Positions 35,601 to 50,200 of a stretch of DNA of 64,000 nucleotides are shown here, piece after piece. Source of the DNA: Episyrphus balteatus (Eukaryota > Arthropoda > Insecta > Diptera > Syrphidae); contig NC_079135.1 of assembly GCF_945859705.1 (NCBI RefSeq), positions 18,044,501 through 18,108,500 of the forward strand, in the 5' to 3' direction. Each line of letters starts with the position of its first letter. Within the stretch, counting starts at the first letter, position 1. The notes beneath the pieces were generated by a model, which saw only the letters and a list, made by a program, of their open reading frames with translations, ran no database searches and was not told the origin of the DNA. A program made the translations under genes and the position numbers.

Positions 35601-38050
35601 TTCTGATCTGTCAGAAGTGAAGCTTATAGAATCTTCTGGCAAGCCACTTACTTCGAATTTAGATGAGGTACAAGTTAATCAAGCTGTGATCTATGAAAAA
35701 GAAACTGATTTACAACCTCATGAGAAAACCAAAGAACATGTTGCCGAAATGATTTTGAGTTCTGTCAATGCTGTCATTGTGTCATCGGATAGTCCGTTTG
35801 AGTCCCCCAGTGACTTTTTGAAATCAATAACACCTCAAACTCAAGTACAATTGGGACAATCTGATAATCTAAAAACTGCCGTTACTCAACAAGTCGTTCC
35901 TAGCCTTAGTGTTGGTGATGTTCAGCATGAAAAAACACAAGAAGCCACAGCCAGTGAAAGGTTTGATAAAGCCAATGAGACTGAAGTTGCTGAAACCCTA
36001 GCTTACGAGAAGCCAATCGATGATAAATTTGACATTGTCAAACTTGAAGCAACTTCAGAGCAAACAATTGTGACAAACCAATTTGTGGCAACTGAAGATA
36101 GAACTGTTATAATCGAACAGGAGCAAGAATTCGCTAATATAACAGATTACAAATTAAGAAGTGCTGATGTCAAATTTGCTGGAACTCAATTTGCTCCAAC
36201 TGTCGAAGAACAGAATTTAATTGACAACACAACTAAAATGTCTGATAAGAAACCTGCAGAAGATTCAGCAACGCCATCTGTCACAGCAATGCTATCTCGA
36301 AATACTGCTGAAGAGCCAATGGCCTTTGAAAGTGTTAAACCAGAAGATGAAATGATGCAACCTCAAGCTCAAACAGCCACTATTGATCATGAATTGAAAC
36401 GCAGTTATGCTCAACATCAAGAAACACCAAATGAACGTGAAGGAGTATTTAGTTCGAAACCAGATAACTTAGTGCAAGCAACAGAAACTTCTAGCGAAGT
36501 ATTACCAACAGGAATTACAACAGAAAATAAACCAGTAGATTCTTTAGATAAACTTGGCGATCTACAAATGATAGAAGCTCAAGCTAAGCCATTTATAGAG
36601 GGAACAAGTCGTGAAACTATTATAACTCAGGTAACAGCTTTTGATTCATCGAGCTACATTGATGAAGAGAAGACTCTCCTAAGTCGAACAGCTAAAATAA
36701 CTACAACTGAAAAGTTCTCAGCTGAGGTTTCGACTGATATTGCTTATCACAAAGAAGCCGATGTTAGCGCTTTAGCTCCAACTTCTGAAACTGCTCAACC
36801 ATCAGTACAAGGTGAGCTTAAACCATTGATTACGGAAGAAGTAACGCCGGTCAGTGAAATTACAGAAATCTACAATTTGCTCGATCGCCCACAGGCCAAA
36901 GCAAACGTTACAGAAATATCACATAAATCGAAGCACATTGAAGAATTTACAGTCTTTGAAGACACATCAGAAATCGCTCAGAGGAAACCATCGCTAGCAG
37001 ACGCTGGAAAGACACATATAGAATTCAAGCCATTAGATACTTCAACGGTTGATGTTCTAGAAGCAACAGGTGACCTATCAATTAAGCCAACACCTCAAGA
37101 CACTATTCAATCAACAGTCGTTACCAGCGAACGCAAGGCAACAACCGTCGAACAAGTTTTCCCAATTCCAAGCTTTGATAAAATTTCCGAATTTGCACCT
37201 AGCGACGAAAAGGCGACACTTCTAGCACCCAAACAAAGACAAGAAGTTACAATTGAAGATACCATCGCTTTTGAAAGTACTACACAAATTAAAGAACAAT
37301 TAAAGACCGAAAAACGATTAGCACAATTAACCTTTGAAGATGCCAAACAGATCACCGTAGTGGATCAAGTCCAAACAGAACTTAAAGAAGAAGAATTCGA
37401 AACTCCCTCAACACAAGTCGCCACAGCCGATGCAGCTTTCAGCACACACAGTACGTACATAAACCAACAAGTAGTCGTTACAGATCAAATACAGCCACAA
37501 GAAACCACTGAGACTAAGAAAACTTATGCTCAGGTTAACATTGATCATACGCCAAGCATTATTTCAGAACAGGTAACAATATTGGAAAGCATTGCACCCC
37601 ATGACACAAAATCACCACAATTCACCACACAACTTCCCCAACAAAAAATTCAAAACATTGAACTACTTGCACCGATTTCAAGTGAAGAAATCTCAAGCGA
37701 ACATGTTCCTAAACTTGAATCCCCACAAAAACACGAGCAACTTGTTGCTACAGAAGAATTACCAACATTTACAACAATTGAACAATCAATAGTGTATGGA
37801 AATGAAAAAGATGAACCATTTAACACAACATTACCCAAAGAACAACATCCAGTTGTAACACAAGAAAAAATCAGACCAGTTGCATTGAGCGAGAGCGCTC
37901 AGACTCTGGAGGCTACAAGTCCATATGGTACAGAATTGATCACACAAAAAACTATCTCCCATTCTGACCTTACACCTGAACATAGCGAAAAAGCCCTTAT
38001 TACAATAGCTAGTGTCCAATTTGACACTGGTAAGAAATTCGAACCAAAGA
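32678..38050 (+). CDS. sls: sls exon 11: long acidic region with weak repeats of about 40 residues
   Basis: About 1,790 codons, phase 1 to phase 1 (acceptor ATTCGCAG, donor AAAGA|GTAAGT). The first 90 residues are rich in Gln and Thr with some Lys (QQEQQEQ, TTTTVQQ). The rest is acidic and Ser/Thr/Glu-rich. It is built of weak repeats of roughly 40 residues with the pattern L-x-VSE-x4-E-x4-L-x4-KP-x-E-x3-A, seen for example in SLEVSNLQVYQTVDFVEDLK and VEVSSSLLHEKEDDL. It contains no Ig domain and almost no Cys or Trp. It probably forms an extended or disordered spacer before the tandem-repeat spring. A second possible donor (ACTG|GTAAGA after 38030) is in the same phase and would drop seven codons. 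Identity as the Sls unique region is inference from position. Confidence 0.85.
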
Positions 38051-38262
38051 GTAAGTACACACAGGTTAATAGAGTAAGTTTATTGATAAAAACAAAATGG
38101 CGTTATACTTTTATAAGTTAGTAGTAGTTTTCAAAACTGAAACCGACACTTACCCTTAGAAAAAAAAAACACAAAAAGACACATATTTAAATCATGACAC
38201 AAGTCACTTTATACAAAATTAACTTGAAAAACGTTTTCTTATTCAAACATTCTTTCACACAG

Positions 38263-41200
38263 ATACACAAGAAACAACAGTTCACACACCAGAACACATC
38301 ACACAAGAACAAGACACAACACCAAAGGAAGAACCGCAAGAAGTTCGAAAGCAAAAAATTAAAAAACAGAAAAAAGAGAAGATTATTGAAGAAACTGTCC
38401 AACAGCAAGAAGACGAAGAAAAACCAGAAGAAGTTCAAGAACTTCCTGAAGAAGTTAAGGTGATTGAGTCCATTTCAGAAGAAGGCAAACCAACTAAAAA
38501 GAGAATTCGTACACGTACAATCAAGAAGATCAAGGGAGGCAAACAAGAAGTCACCAAGATCGAAACTGTTGAAGAAGACGACAAACAACCTGAAACAACA
38601 GTCACCGTTGAAGAGGCACCACTTGACGAAAAACCGGAAGAAATTCAAGAACTTCCTGAAGAAGTTAAGGTGTTTGAAAGTTTTTCCGAGGAAGGTAAAC
38701 CAACTAAGAAGAGAATACGTACACGTACAATCAAGAAGATCAAGGGAGGCAAACAAGAAGTCACCAAGATCGAAACTGTTGAAGAAGACGACAAACAACC
38801 TGAAACAACAGTCACCGTTGAAGAGGCACCACTTGACGAAAAACCGGAAGAAATTCAAGAACTTCCTGAAGAAGTCAAGGTGTTTGAAAGTATTTCCGAG
38901 GAAGGTAAACCAACTAAGAAGAGAATACGTACACGTACAATCAAGAAGATCAAGGGAAGCAAACAAGAAGTCACCAAGATCGAAACTGTTGAAGAAGACG
39001 ACAAACAACCTGAAACAATAGTCACCGTTGAAGAGACACCACTTGACGAAAAACCGGAAGAAATTCAAGAACTTCCTGAAGAAGTTAAGGTGTTTGAAAC
39101 TATTTCCGAGGAAGGTAAACCAACCAAGAAGAGAATACGTACACGTACAATCAAGAAGATCAAGGGAGGCAAACAAGAAGTCACCAAGATCGAAACTGTT
39201 GAAGAAGACGACAAGCAACCTGAAACAACAGTCACCGTTGAAGAGGCACCACTTGATGAAAAACCGGAAGAAGTTCAAGAACTTCCTGAAGAAGTCAAGG
39301 TGTTTGAAAGTATTTCCGAGGAAGGTAAACCAACTAAGAAGAGAATACGTACACGTACAATCAAGAAGATCAAGGGAGGCAAACAAGAAGTCACCAAGAT
39401 CGAAACTGTTGAAGAAGACGACAAACAACCTGAAACAACAGTCACCGTTGAAGAGGCACCACTTGATGAAAAACCGGAAGAAGTTCAAGAACTTCCTGAA
39501 GAAGTCAAGGTGTTTGAAACTATTTCCGAGGAAGGTAAACCAACTAAGAAGAGAATACGTACACGTACAATCAAGAAGATCAAGGGAGGCAAACAAGAAG
39601 TCACCAAGATCGAAACTGTTGAAGAAGACGACAAACAACCTGAAACAACAGTAACAGTTGAAGAGGCACCACTTGATGAAAAACCGGAAGAAGTTCAAGA
39701 ACTTCCTGAAGAAGTCAAGGTGTTTGAAACTATTTCCGAGGAAGGTAAACCAACTAAGAAGAGAATACGTACACGTACAATCAAGAAGATCAAGGGAGGC
39801 AAACAAGAAGTCACCAAGATCGAAACTGTTGAAGAAGACGACAAACAACCTGAAACAACAGTCACCGTTGAAGAGGCACCACTTGATGAAAAACCGGAAG
39901 AAGTTCAAGAACTTCCTGAAGAAGTCAAGGTGTTTGAGACCGTCTCCGAGGAAGGTAAACCAACCAAAAAGAGAATTCGTACACGTACAATCAAGAAGAT
40001 CAAGGGAGGCAAACAAGAAGTCACCAAGATCGAAACTGTTGAAGAAGACGACAAACAACCTGAAACAACAGTCACCGTTGAAGAGGCACCACTTGATGAA
40101 AAACCGGAAGAAGTTCAAGAACTTCCTGAAGAAGTCAAGGTGTTTGAAACTATTTCCGAGGAAGGTAAACCAACCAAGAAGAGAATTCGTACACGTACAA
40201 TCAAGAAGATCAAGGGAGGCAAACAAGAAGTCACCAAGATCGAAACTGTTGAAGAAGACGACAAGCAACCTGAAACAACAGTCACCGTTGAAGAGGCACC
40301 ACTTGATGAAAAACCGGAAGAAGTTCAAGAACTTCCTGAAGAAGTCAAGGTGTTTGAAAGTATTTCCGAGGAAGGTAAACCAACTAAGAAGAGAATACGT
40401 ACACGTACAATCAAGAAGATCAAGGGAGGCAAACAAGAAGTCACCAAGATCGAAACTGTTGAAGAAGACGACAAACAACCTGAAACAACAGTCACCGTTG
40501 AAGAGGCACCACTTGATGAAAAACCGGAAGAAGTTCAAGAACTTCCTGAAGAAGTCAAGGTGTTTGAAACTATTTCCGAGGAAGGTAAACCAACTAAGAA
40601 GAGAATACGTACACGTACAATCAAAAAGATCAAGGGAGGCAAACAAGAAGTCACCAAGATCGAAACTGTTGAAGAAGACGACAAACAACCTGAAACAACA
40701 GTCACCGTTGAAGAGGCACCACTTGATGAAAAACCGGAAGAAGTTCAAGAACTTCCTGAAGAAGTCAAGGTGTTTGAGACCGTCTCCGAGGAAGGTAAAC
40801 CAACCAAAAAGAGAATTCGTACACGTACAATCAAGAAGATCAAGGGAGGCAAACAAGAAGTCACCAAGATCGAAACTGTTGAAGAAGACGACAAACAACC
40901 TGAAACAACAGTCACCGTTGAAGAGGCACCACTTGATGAAAAACCGGAAGAAGTTCAAGAACTTCCTGAAGAAGTCAAGGTGTTTGAAACTATTTCCGAG
41001 GAAGGTAAACCAACCAAGAAGAGAATTCGTACACGTACAATCAAGAAGATCAAGGGAGGCAAACAAGAAGTCACCAAGATCGAAACTGTTGAAGAAGACG
41101 ACAAACAACCTGAAACAACAGTCACCGTTGAAGAGGCACCACTTGATGAAAAACCGGAAGAAATTCAAGAACTTCCTGAAGAAGTCAAGGTGTTTGAGAC

Positions 41201-44200
41201 CGTCTCCGAGGAAGGTAAACCAACCAAGAAGAGAATTCGTACACGTACAATCAAGAAGATCAAGGGAGGCAAACAAGAAGTCACCAAGATCGAAACTGTT
41301 GAAGAAGACGACAAGCAACCTGAAACAACAGTCACCGTTGAAGAAGCACCACTTGATGAAAAACCGGAAGAAATTCAAGAACTTCCTGAAGAAGTCAAGG
41401 TGTTTGAGACCGTCTCCGAGGAAGGTAAACCAACCAAAAAGAGAATTCGTACACGTACAATCAAGAAGATCAAGGGAGGCAAACAAGAAGTCACCAAGAT
41501 CGAAACTGTTGAAGAAGACGACAAACAACCTGAAACAACAGTCACCGTTGAAGAGGCACCACTTGATGAAAAACCGGAAGAAGTTCAAGAACTTCCTGAA
41601 GAAGTCAAGGTGTTTGAAACTATTTCCGAGGAAGGTAAACCAACCAAGAAGAGAATTCGTACACGTACAATCAAGAAGATCAAGGGAGGCAAACAAGAAG
41701 TCACCAAGATCGAAACTGTTGAAGAAGACGACAAACAACCTGAAACAACAGTCACCGTTGAAGAGGCACCACTTGATGAAAAACCGGAAGAAATTCAAGA
41801 ACTTCCTGAAGAAGTCAAGGTGTTTGAGACCGTCTCCGAGGAAGGTAAACCAACCAAAAAGAGAATTCGTACACGTACAATCAAGAAGATCAAGGGAGGC
41901 AAACAAGAAGTCACCAAGATCGAAACTGTTGAAGAAGACGACAAACAACCTGAAACAACAGTAACAGTTGAAGAGGCACCACTTGATGAAAAACCGGAAG
42001 AAATTCAAGAACTCCCGGAAGAAGTCAAGGTGTTTGAGACCGTCTCCGAGGAAGGTAAACCAACCAAGAAGAGAATACGTACACGTACAATCAAGAAGAT
42101 CAAGGGAGGCAAACAAGAAGTCACCAAGATCGAAACTGTTGAAGAAGACGACAAACAACCTGAAACAACAGTCACCGTTGAAGAGGCACCGCTCGAAGAA
42201 CAGCCTGAAGAAGTTCAAGAACTTCCTGAGGAAGTCAAGGTGTTTGAAACTATTTCCGAGGAAGGTAAACCAACCAAGAAGAGAATACGTACACGTACAA
42301 TCAAGAAGATCAAGGGAGGCAAACAAGAAGTCACCAAGATCGAAACTGTTGAAGAAGACGACAAACAACCTGAAACAACAGTAACAGTTGAAGAGGCACC
42401 ACTTGATGAAAAACCGGAAGAAGTTCAAGAACTTCCTGAAGAAGTCAAGGTGTTTGAAACTATTTCCGAGGAAGGTAAACCAACTAAGAAGAGAATACGT
42501 ACACGTACAATCAAGAAGATCAAGGGAGGCAAACAAGAAGTCACCAAGATCGAAACTGTTGAAGAAGACGACAAACAACCTGAAACAACAGTCACCGTTG
42601 AAGAGGCACCACTTGATGAAAAACCGGAAGAAGTTCAAGAACTTCCTGAAGAAGTCAAGGTGTTTGAGACCGTCTCCGAGGAAGGTAAACCAACCAAAAA
42701 GAGAATTCGTACACGTACAATCAAGAAGATCAAGGGAGGCAAACAAGAAGTCACCAAGATCGAAACTGTTGAAGAAGACGACAAACAACCTGAAACAACA
42801 GTCACCGTTGAAGAGGCACCACTTGATGAAAAACCGGAAGAAGTTCAAGAACTTCCTGAAGAAGTCAAGGTGTTTGAAACTATTTCCGAGGAAGGTAAAC
42901 CAACCAAGAAGAGAATTCGTACACGTACAATCAAGAAGATCAAGGGAGGCAAACAAGAAGTCACCAAGATCGAAACTGTTGAAGAAGACGACAAACAACC
43001 TGAAACAACAGTCACCGTTGAAGAGGCACCACTTGATGAAAAACCGGAAGAAATTCAAGAACTTCCTGAAGAAGTCAAGGTGTTTGAGACCGTCTCCGAG
43101 GAAGGTAAACCAACCAAGAAGAGAATTCGTACACGTACAATCAAGAAGATCAAGGGAGGCAAACAAGAAGTCACCAAGATCGAAACTGTTGAAGAAGACG
43201 ACAAACAACCTGAAACAACAGTCACCGTTGAAGAGGCACCACTTGATGAAAAACCAGAAGAAGTTCAAGAACTTCCGGAAGAGGTCAAGGTGTTTGAAAC
43301 TATTTCCGAGGAAGGTAAACCAACCAAGAAGAGAATTCGTACACGTACAATCAAGAAGATCAAGGGAGACAAACAAGAAGTCACCAAGATCGAAACTGTT
43401 GAAGAAGACGACAAACAACCTGAAACAACAGTCACCGTTGAAGAGGCACCACTTGATGAAAAACCGGAAGAAATTCAAGAACTTCCTGAAGAAGTCAAGG
43501 TGTTTGAGACCGTCTCCGAGGAAGGTAAACCAACCAAAAAGAGAATTCGTACACGTACAATCAAGAAGATCAAGGGAGGCAAACAAGAAGTCACCAAGAT
43601 CGAAACTGTCGAAGAAGACGACAAACAACCTGAAACAACAGTCACCGTTGAAGAGGCACCACTTGATGAAAAACCAGAAGAAGTTCAAGAACTTCCGGAA
43701 GAAGTCAAGGTGTTTGAAACTATTTCCGAGGAAGGTAAACCAACCAAGAAGAGAATTCGTACACGTACAATCAAGAAGATCAAGGGAGGCAAACAAGAAG
43801 TCACCAAGATCGAAACTGTTGAAGAAGACGACAAACAACCTGAAACAACAGTCACCGTTGAAGAGGCACCACTTGATGAAAAACCGGAAGAAATTCAAGA
43901 ACTTCCTGAAGTAGTCAAGGTGTTTGAAACTATTTCCAAGGAAGGTAAACCAACCAAGAAGAGAATTCGTACACGTACAATCAAGAAGATCAAGGGAGGC
44001 AGACAAGAAGTCACCAAGATCGAAACTGTTGAAGAAGACGACAAACAACCTGAAACAACAGTCACCGTTGAAGAAGCACCACTTGATGAAAAACCGGAAG
44101 AAATTCAAGAACTTCCTGAAGAAGTCAAGGTGTTTGAGACCGTCTCCGAGGAAGGTAAACCAACCAAGAAGAGAATTCGTACACGTACAATCAAGAAGAT

Positions 44201-47200
44201 CAAGGGAGGCAAACAAGAAGTCACCAAGATCGAAACTGTTGAAGAAGACGACAAACAACCTGAAACAACAGTCACCGTTGAAGAGGCACCACTTGATGAA
44301 AAACCGGAAGAAATTCAAGAACTTCCTGAAGAAGTCAAGGTGTTTGAAACTATTTCCGAGGAAGGTAAACCAACCAAGAAGAGAATTCGTACACGTACAA
44401 TCAAGAAGATCAAGGGAGGCAAACAAGAAGTCACCAAGATCGAAACTGTTGAAGAAGACGACAAACAACCTGAAACAACAGTCACCGTTGAAGAGGCACC
44501 ACTTGATGAAAAATCGGATGAAATTCAAGAACTTCCTGAAGAAGTCAAGGTGTTTGAGACCGTCTCCGAGGAAGGTAAACCAACCAAAAAGAGAATTCGT
44601 ACACGTACAATCAAGAAGATCAAGGGAGGCAAACAAGAAGTCACCAAGATCGAAACTGTTGAAGAAGACGACAAACAACCTGAAACAACAGTCACCGTTG
44701 AAGAGGCACCACTTGATGAAAAACCGGAAGAAATTCAAGAACTTCCTGAAGAAGTCAAGGTGTTTGAGACCGTCTCCGAGGAAGGTAAACCAACCAAAAA
44801 GAGAATTCGTACACGTACAATCAAGAAGATCAAGGGAGGCAAACAAGAAGTCACCAAGATCGAAACTGTTGAAGAAGATGACAAACAACCTGAAACAACA
44901 GTCACCGTTGAAGAGGCACCACTTGATGAAAAACCGGAAGAAATTCAAGAACTTCCTGAAGAAGTCAAGGTGTTTGAAACTATTTCCGAGGAAGGTAAAC
45001 CAACCAAGAAGAGAATTCGTACACGTACAATCAAGAAGATAAAGGGAGGCAAACAAGAAGTCACCAAGATCGAAACTGTCGAAGAAGACGACAAACAACC
45101 TGAAACAACAGTAACAGTTGAAGAAGCACCACTTGATGAAAAACCGGAAGAAGTTCAAGAACTTCCGGAAGAAGTCAAGGTGTTTGAGACCGTCTCCGAG
45201 GAAGGTAAACCAACCAAAAAGAGAATTCGTACACGTACAATCAAGAAGATCAAGGGAGGCAAACAAGAAGTCACCAAGATCGAAACTGTTGAAGAAGACG
45301 ACAAACAACCTGAAACAACAGTCACCGTTGAAGAGGCACCACTTGATGAAAAACCGGAAGAAGTTCAAGAACTTCCTGAAGAAGTCAAGGTGTTTGAAAC
45401 TATTTCCGAGGAAGGTAAACCAACCAAGAAGAGAATTCGTACACGTACAATCAAGAAAATCAAGGGAGGCAAACAAGAAGTCACCAAGATCGAAACTGTT
45501 GAAGAAGACGACAAACAACCTGAAACAACAGTCACCGTTGAAGAGGCACCACTTGATGAAAAACCGGAAGAAGTTCAAGAACTTCCTGAAGAAGTCAAGG
45601 TGTTTGAAACTATTTCCGAGGAAGGTAAACCAACCAAGAAGAGAATTCGTACACGTACAATCAAGAAGATCAAGGGAGGCAAACAAGAAGTCACCAAGAT
45701 CGAAACTGTTGAAGAAGACGACAAACAACCTGAAACAACAGTCACCGTTGAAGAGGCACCACTTGATGAAAAACCGGATGAAATTCAAGAACTTCCTGAG
45801 GAAATCAAGGTGTTTGAAACTATTTCCGAGGAAGGTAAACCAACCAAGAAGAGAATTCGTACACGTACAATCAAGAAGATCAAGGGAGGCAAACAAGAAG
45901 TCACCAAGATCGAAACTGTTGAAGAAGACGACAAACAACCTGAAACAACAGTCACCGTTGAAGAGGCACCACTTGATGAAAAACCGGATGAAATTCAAGA
46001 ACTTCCTGAAGAAGTCAAGGTGTTTGAGACCGTCTCCGAGGAAGGTAAACCAACCAAAAAGAGAATTCGTACACGTACAATCAAGAAGATCAAGGGAGGC
46101 AAACAAGAAGTCACCAAGATCGAAACTGTTGAAGAAGACGACAAACAACCTGAAACAACAGTCACCGTTGAAGAGGCACCACTTGATGAAAAACCGGATG
46201 AAATTCAAGAACTTCCTGAAGAAGTCAAGGTGTTTGAGACCGTCTCCGAGGAAGGTAAACCAACCAAAAAGAGAATTCGTACACGTACAATCAAGAAGAT
46301 CAAGGGAGGCAAACAAGAAGTCACCAAGATCGAAACTGTTGAAGAAGACGACAAACAACCTGAAACAACAGTCACCGTTGAAGAGGCACCACTTGATGAA
46401 AAACCGGAAGAAATTCAAGAACTTCCTGAAGAAGTCAAGGTGTTTGAAACTATTTCCGAGGAAGGTAAACCAACCAAGAAGAGAATACGTACACGTACAA
46501 TCAAGAAGATCAAGGGAGGCAAACAAGAAGTCACCAAGATCGAAACTGTTGAAGAAGACGACAAACAACCTGAAACAACAGTCACCGTTGAAGAGGCACC
46601 ACTTGATGAAAAACCGGAAGAAATTCAAGAACTTCCTGAAGAAGTCAAGGTGTTTGAAACTATTTCCGAGGAAGGTAAACCAACCAAGAAGAGAATACGT
46701 ACACGTACAATCAAGAAGATCAAGGGAGGCAAACAAGAAGTCACCAAGATCGAAACTGTTGAAGAAGACGACAAACAACCTGAAACAACAGTAACAGTTG
46801 AAGAGGCACCGCTCGAAGAACAGCCTGAAGAAGTTCAAGAACTTCCTGAGGAAGTCAAGGTGTTTGAAACTATTTCCGAGGAAGGTAAAGCAACCAAGAA
46901 GAGAATACGTACACGTACAATCAAGAAGATCAAGGGAGGCAAACAAGAAGTCACCAAGATCGAAACTGTTGAAGAAGACGACAAACAACCTGAAACAACA
47001 GTAACAGTTGAAGAGGCACCGCTCGAAGAACAGCCTGAAGAAGTTCAAGAACTTCCTGAGGAAGTCAAGGTGTTTGAACCTATTTCCGAGGAAGGTAAAC
47101 CAACCAAGAAGAGAATACGTACACGTACAATCAAGAAGATCAAGGGAGGCAAACAAGAAGTCACCAAGATCGAAACTGTTGAAGAAGACGACAAACAACC

Positions 47201-50200
47201 TGAAACAACAGTCACCGTTGAAGAAGCACCACTTGATGAAAAACCGGAAGAAATTCAAGAACTTCCTGAAGAAGTCAAGGTGTTTGAAACTATCTCCGAG
47301 GAAGGTAAACCAACCAAGAAGAGAATACGTACACGTACAATCAAGAAGATCAAGGGAAGCAAACAAGAAGTCACCAAGATCGAAACTGTTGAAGAAGACG
47401 ACAAACAACCTGAAACAACAGTAACTGTTGAAGAGGCACCGCTCGAAGAACAGCCTGAAGAAGTTCAAGAACTTCCTGAGGAAGTCAAGGTGTTTGAAAC
47501 TATTTCCGAGGAAGGTAAACCAACCAAGAAGAGAATACGTACACGTACAATCAAGAAGATCAAGGGAGGCAAACAAGAAGTCACCAAGATCGAAACTGTT
47601 GAAGAAGACGACAAACAACCTGAAACAACAGTCACCGTTGAAGAAGCACCACTTGATGAAAAACCGGAAGAAATTCAAGAACTTCCTGAAGAAGTCAAGG
47701 TGTTTGAAACTATCTCCGAGGAAGGTAAACCAACCAAGAAGAGAATACGTACACGTACAATCAAGAAGATCAAGGGAGGCAAACAAGAAGTCACCAAGAT
47801 CGAAACTGTTGAAGAAGACGACAAACAACCTGAAACAACAGTAACAGTTGAAGAGGCACCGCTCGAAGAACAGCCTGAAGAAGTTCAAGAACTTCCTGAG
47901 GAAGTCAAGGTGTTTGAAACTATTTCCGAGGAAGGTAAACCAACCAAGAAGAGAATACGTACACGTACAATCAAGAAGATCAAGGGAGGCAAACAAGAAG
48001 TCACCAAGATCGAAACTGTTGAAGAAGACGACAAACAACCTGAAACAACAGTCACCGTTGAAGAGGCACCACTTGATGAAAAACCGGAAGAAATTCAAGA
48101 ACTTCCTGAGGAAGTCAAGGTGTTTGAAACTATTTCCGAGGAAGGTAAACCAACCAAGAAGAGAATACGTACACGTACAATCAAGAAGATCAAGGGAGGC
48201 AAACAAGAAGTCACCAAGATCGAAACTGTTGAAGAAGACGACAAACAACCTGAAACAACAGTCACCGTTGAAGAGGCACCACTTGATGAAAAACCGGAAG
48301 AAGTTCAAGAACTTCCTGAGGAAGTCAAGGTGTTTGAAACTATTTCCGAGGAAGGTAAACCAACCAAGAAGAGAATACGTACACGTACAATCAAGAAGAT
48401 CAAGGGAGGCAAACAAGAAGTCACCAAGATCGAAACTGTTGAAGAAGACGACAAACAACCTGAAACAACAGTAACAGTTGAAGAGGCACCGCTCGAAGAA
48501 CAACCTGAAGAAGTTCAAGAACTTCCTGAGGAAGTCAAGGTGTTTGAAACTATTTCCGAGGAAGGTAAACCAACCAAGAAGAGAATACGTACACGTACAA
48601 TCAAGAAGATCAAGGGAGGCAAACAAGAAGTCACCAAGATCGAAACTGTTGAAGAAGACGACAAACAACCTGAAACAACAGTAACAGTTGAAGAGGCACC
48701 GCTCGAAGAACAGCCTGAAGAAGTTCAAGAACTTCCTGAGGAAGTCAAGGTGTTTGAAACTATTTCCGAGGAAGGTAAACCAACCAAGAAGAGAATACGT
48801 ACACGTACAATCAAGAAGATCAAGGGAGGCAAACAAGAAGTCACCAAGATCGAAACTGTTGAAGAAGACGACAAACAACCTGAAACAACAGTCACCGTTG
48901 AAGAGGCACCACTTGATGAAAAACCGGAAGAAATTCAAGAACTTCCTGAAGAAGTCAAGGTGTTTGAAACTATTTCCGAGGAAGGTACACCAACCAAGAA
49001 GAGAATACGTACACGTACAATCAAGAAGATCAAGGGAGGCAAACAAGAAGTCACCAAGATCGAAACTGTTGAAGAAGACGACAAACAACCTGAAACAACA
49101 GTAACAGTTGAAGAGGCACCGCTCGAAGAACAGCCTGAAGAAGTTCAAGAACTTCCTGAAGAAGTCAAGGTGTTTGAAACTATTTCCGAGGAAGGTAAAC
49201 CAACCAAGAAGAGAATACGTACACGTACAATCAAGAAGATCAAGGGAGGCAAACAAGAAGTCACCAAGATCGAAACTGTTGAAGAAGACGACAAACAACC
49301 TGAAACAACAGTCACCGTTGAAGAGGCACCACTTGATGAAAAACCGGAAGAAATTCAAGAACTTCCTGAAGAAGTCAAGGTGTTTGAAACTATTTCCGAG
49401 GAAGGTACACCAACCAAGAAGAGAATACGTACACGTACAATCAAGAAGATCAAGGGAGGCAAACAAGAAGTCACCAAGATCGAAACTGTTGAAGAAGACG
49501 ACAAACAACCTGAAACAACAGTAACAGTTGAAGAGGCACCACTTGATGAAAAACCGGAAGAAATTCAAGAACTCCCGGAAGAAGTCAAGGTGTTTGAGAC
49601 CGTCTCCGAGGAAGGTAAACCAACCAAGAAGAGAATACGTACACGTACAATCAAGAAGATCAAGGGAGGCAAACAAGAAGTCACCAAGATCGAAACTGTT
49701 GAAGAAGACGACAAACAACCTGAAACAACAGTAACAGTTGAAGAGGCACCGCTCGAAGAACAGCCTGAAGAAGTTCAAGAACTTCCTGAGGAAGTCAAGG
49801 TGTTTGAAACTATTTCCGAGGAAGGTAAACCAACCAAGAAGAGAATACGTACACGTACAATCAAGAAGATCAAGGGAGGCAAACAAGAAGTCACCAAGAT
49901 CGAAACTGTTGAAGAAGACGACAAACAACCTGAAACAACAGTAACAGTTGAAGAGGCACCGCTCGAAGAACAGCCTGATGAAGTTCAAGAACTTCCTGAG
50001 GAAGTCAAGGTGTTTGAAACTATTTCCGAGGAAGGTAAACCAACCAAGAAGAGAATACGTACACGTACAATCAAGAAGATCAAGGGAGGCAAACAAGAAG
50101 TCACCAAGATTGAAACTGTTGAAGAAGACGACAAACAACCTGAAACAACAGTAACAGTTGAAGAGGCACCGCTCGAAGAACAGCCTGAAGAAGTTCAAGA

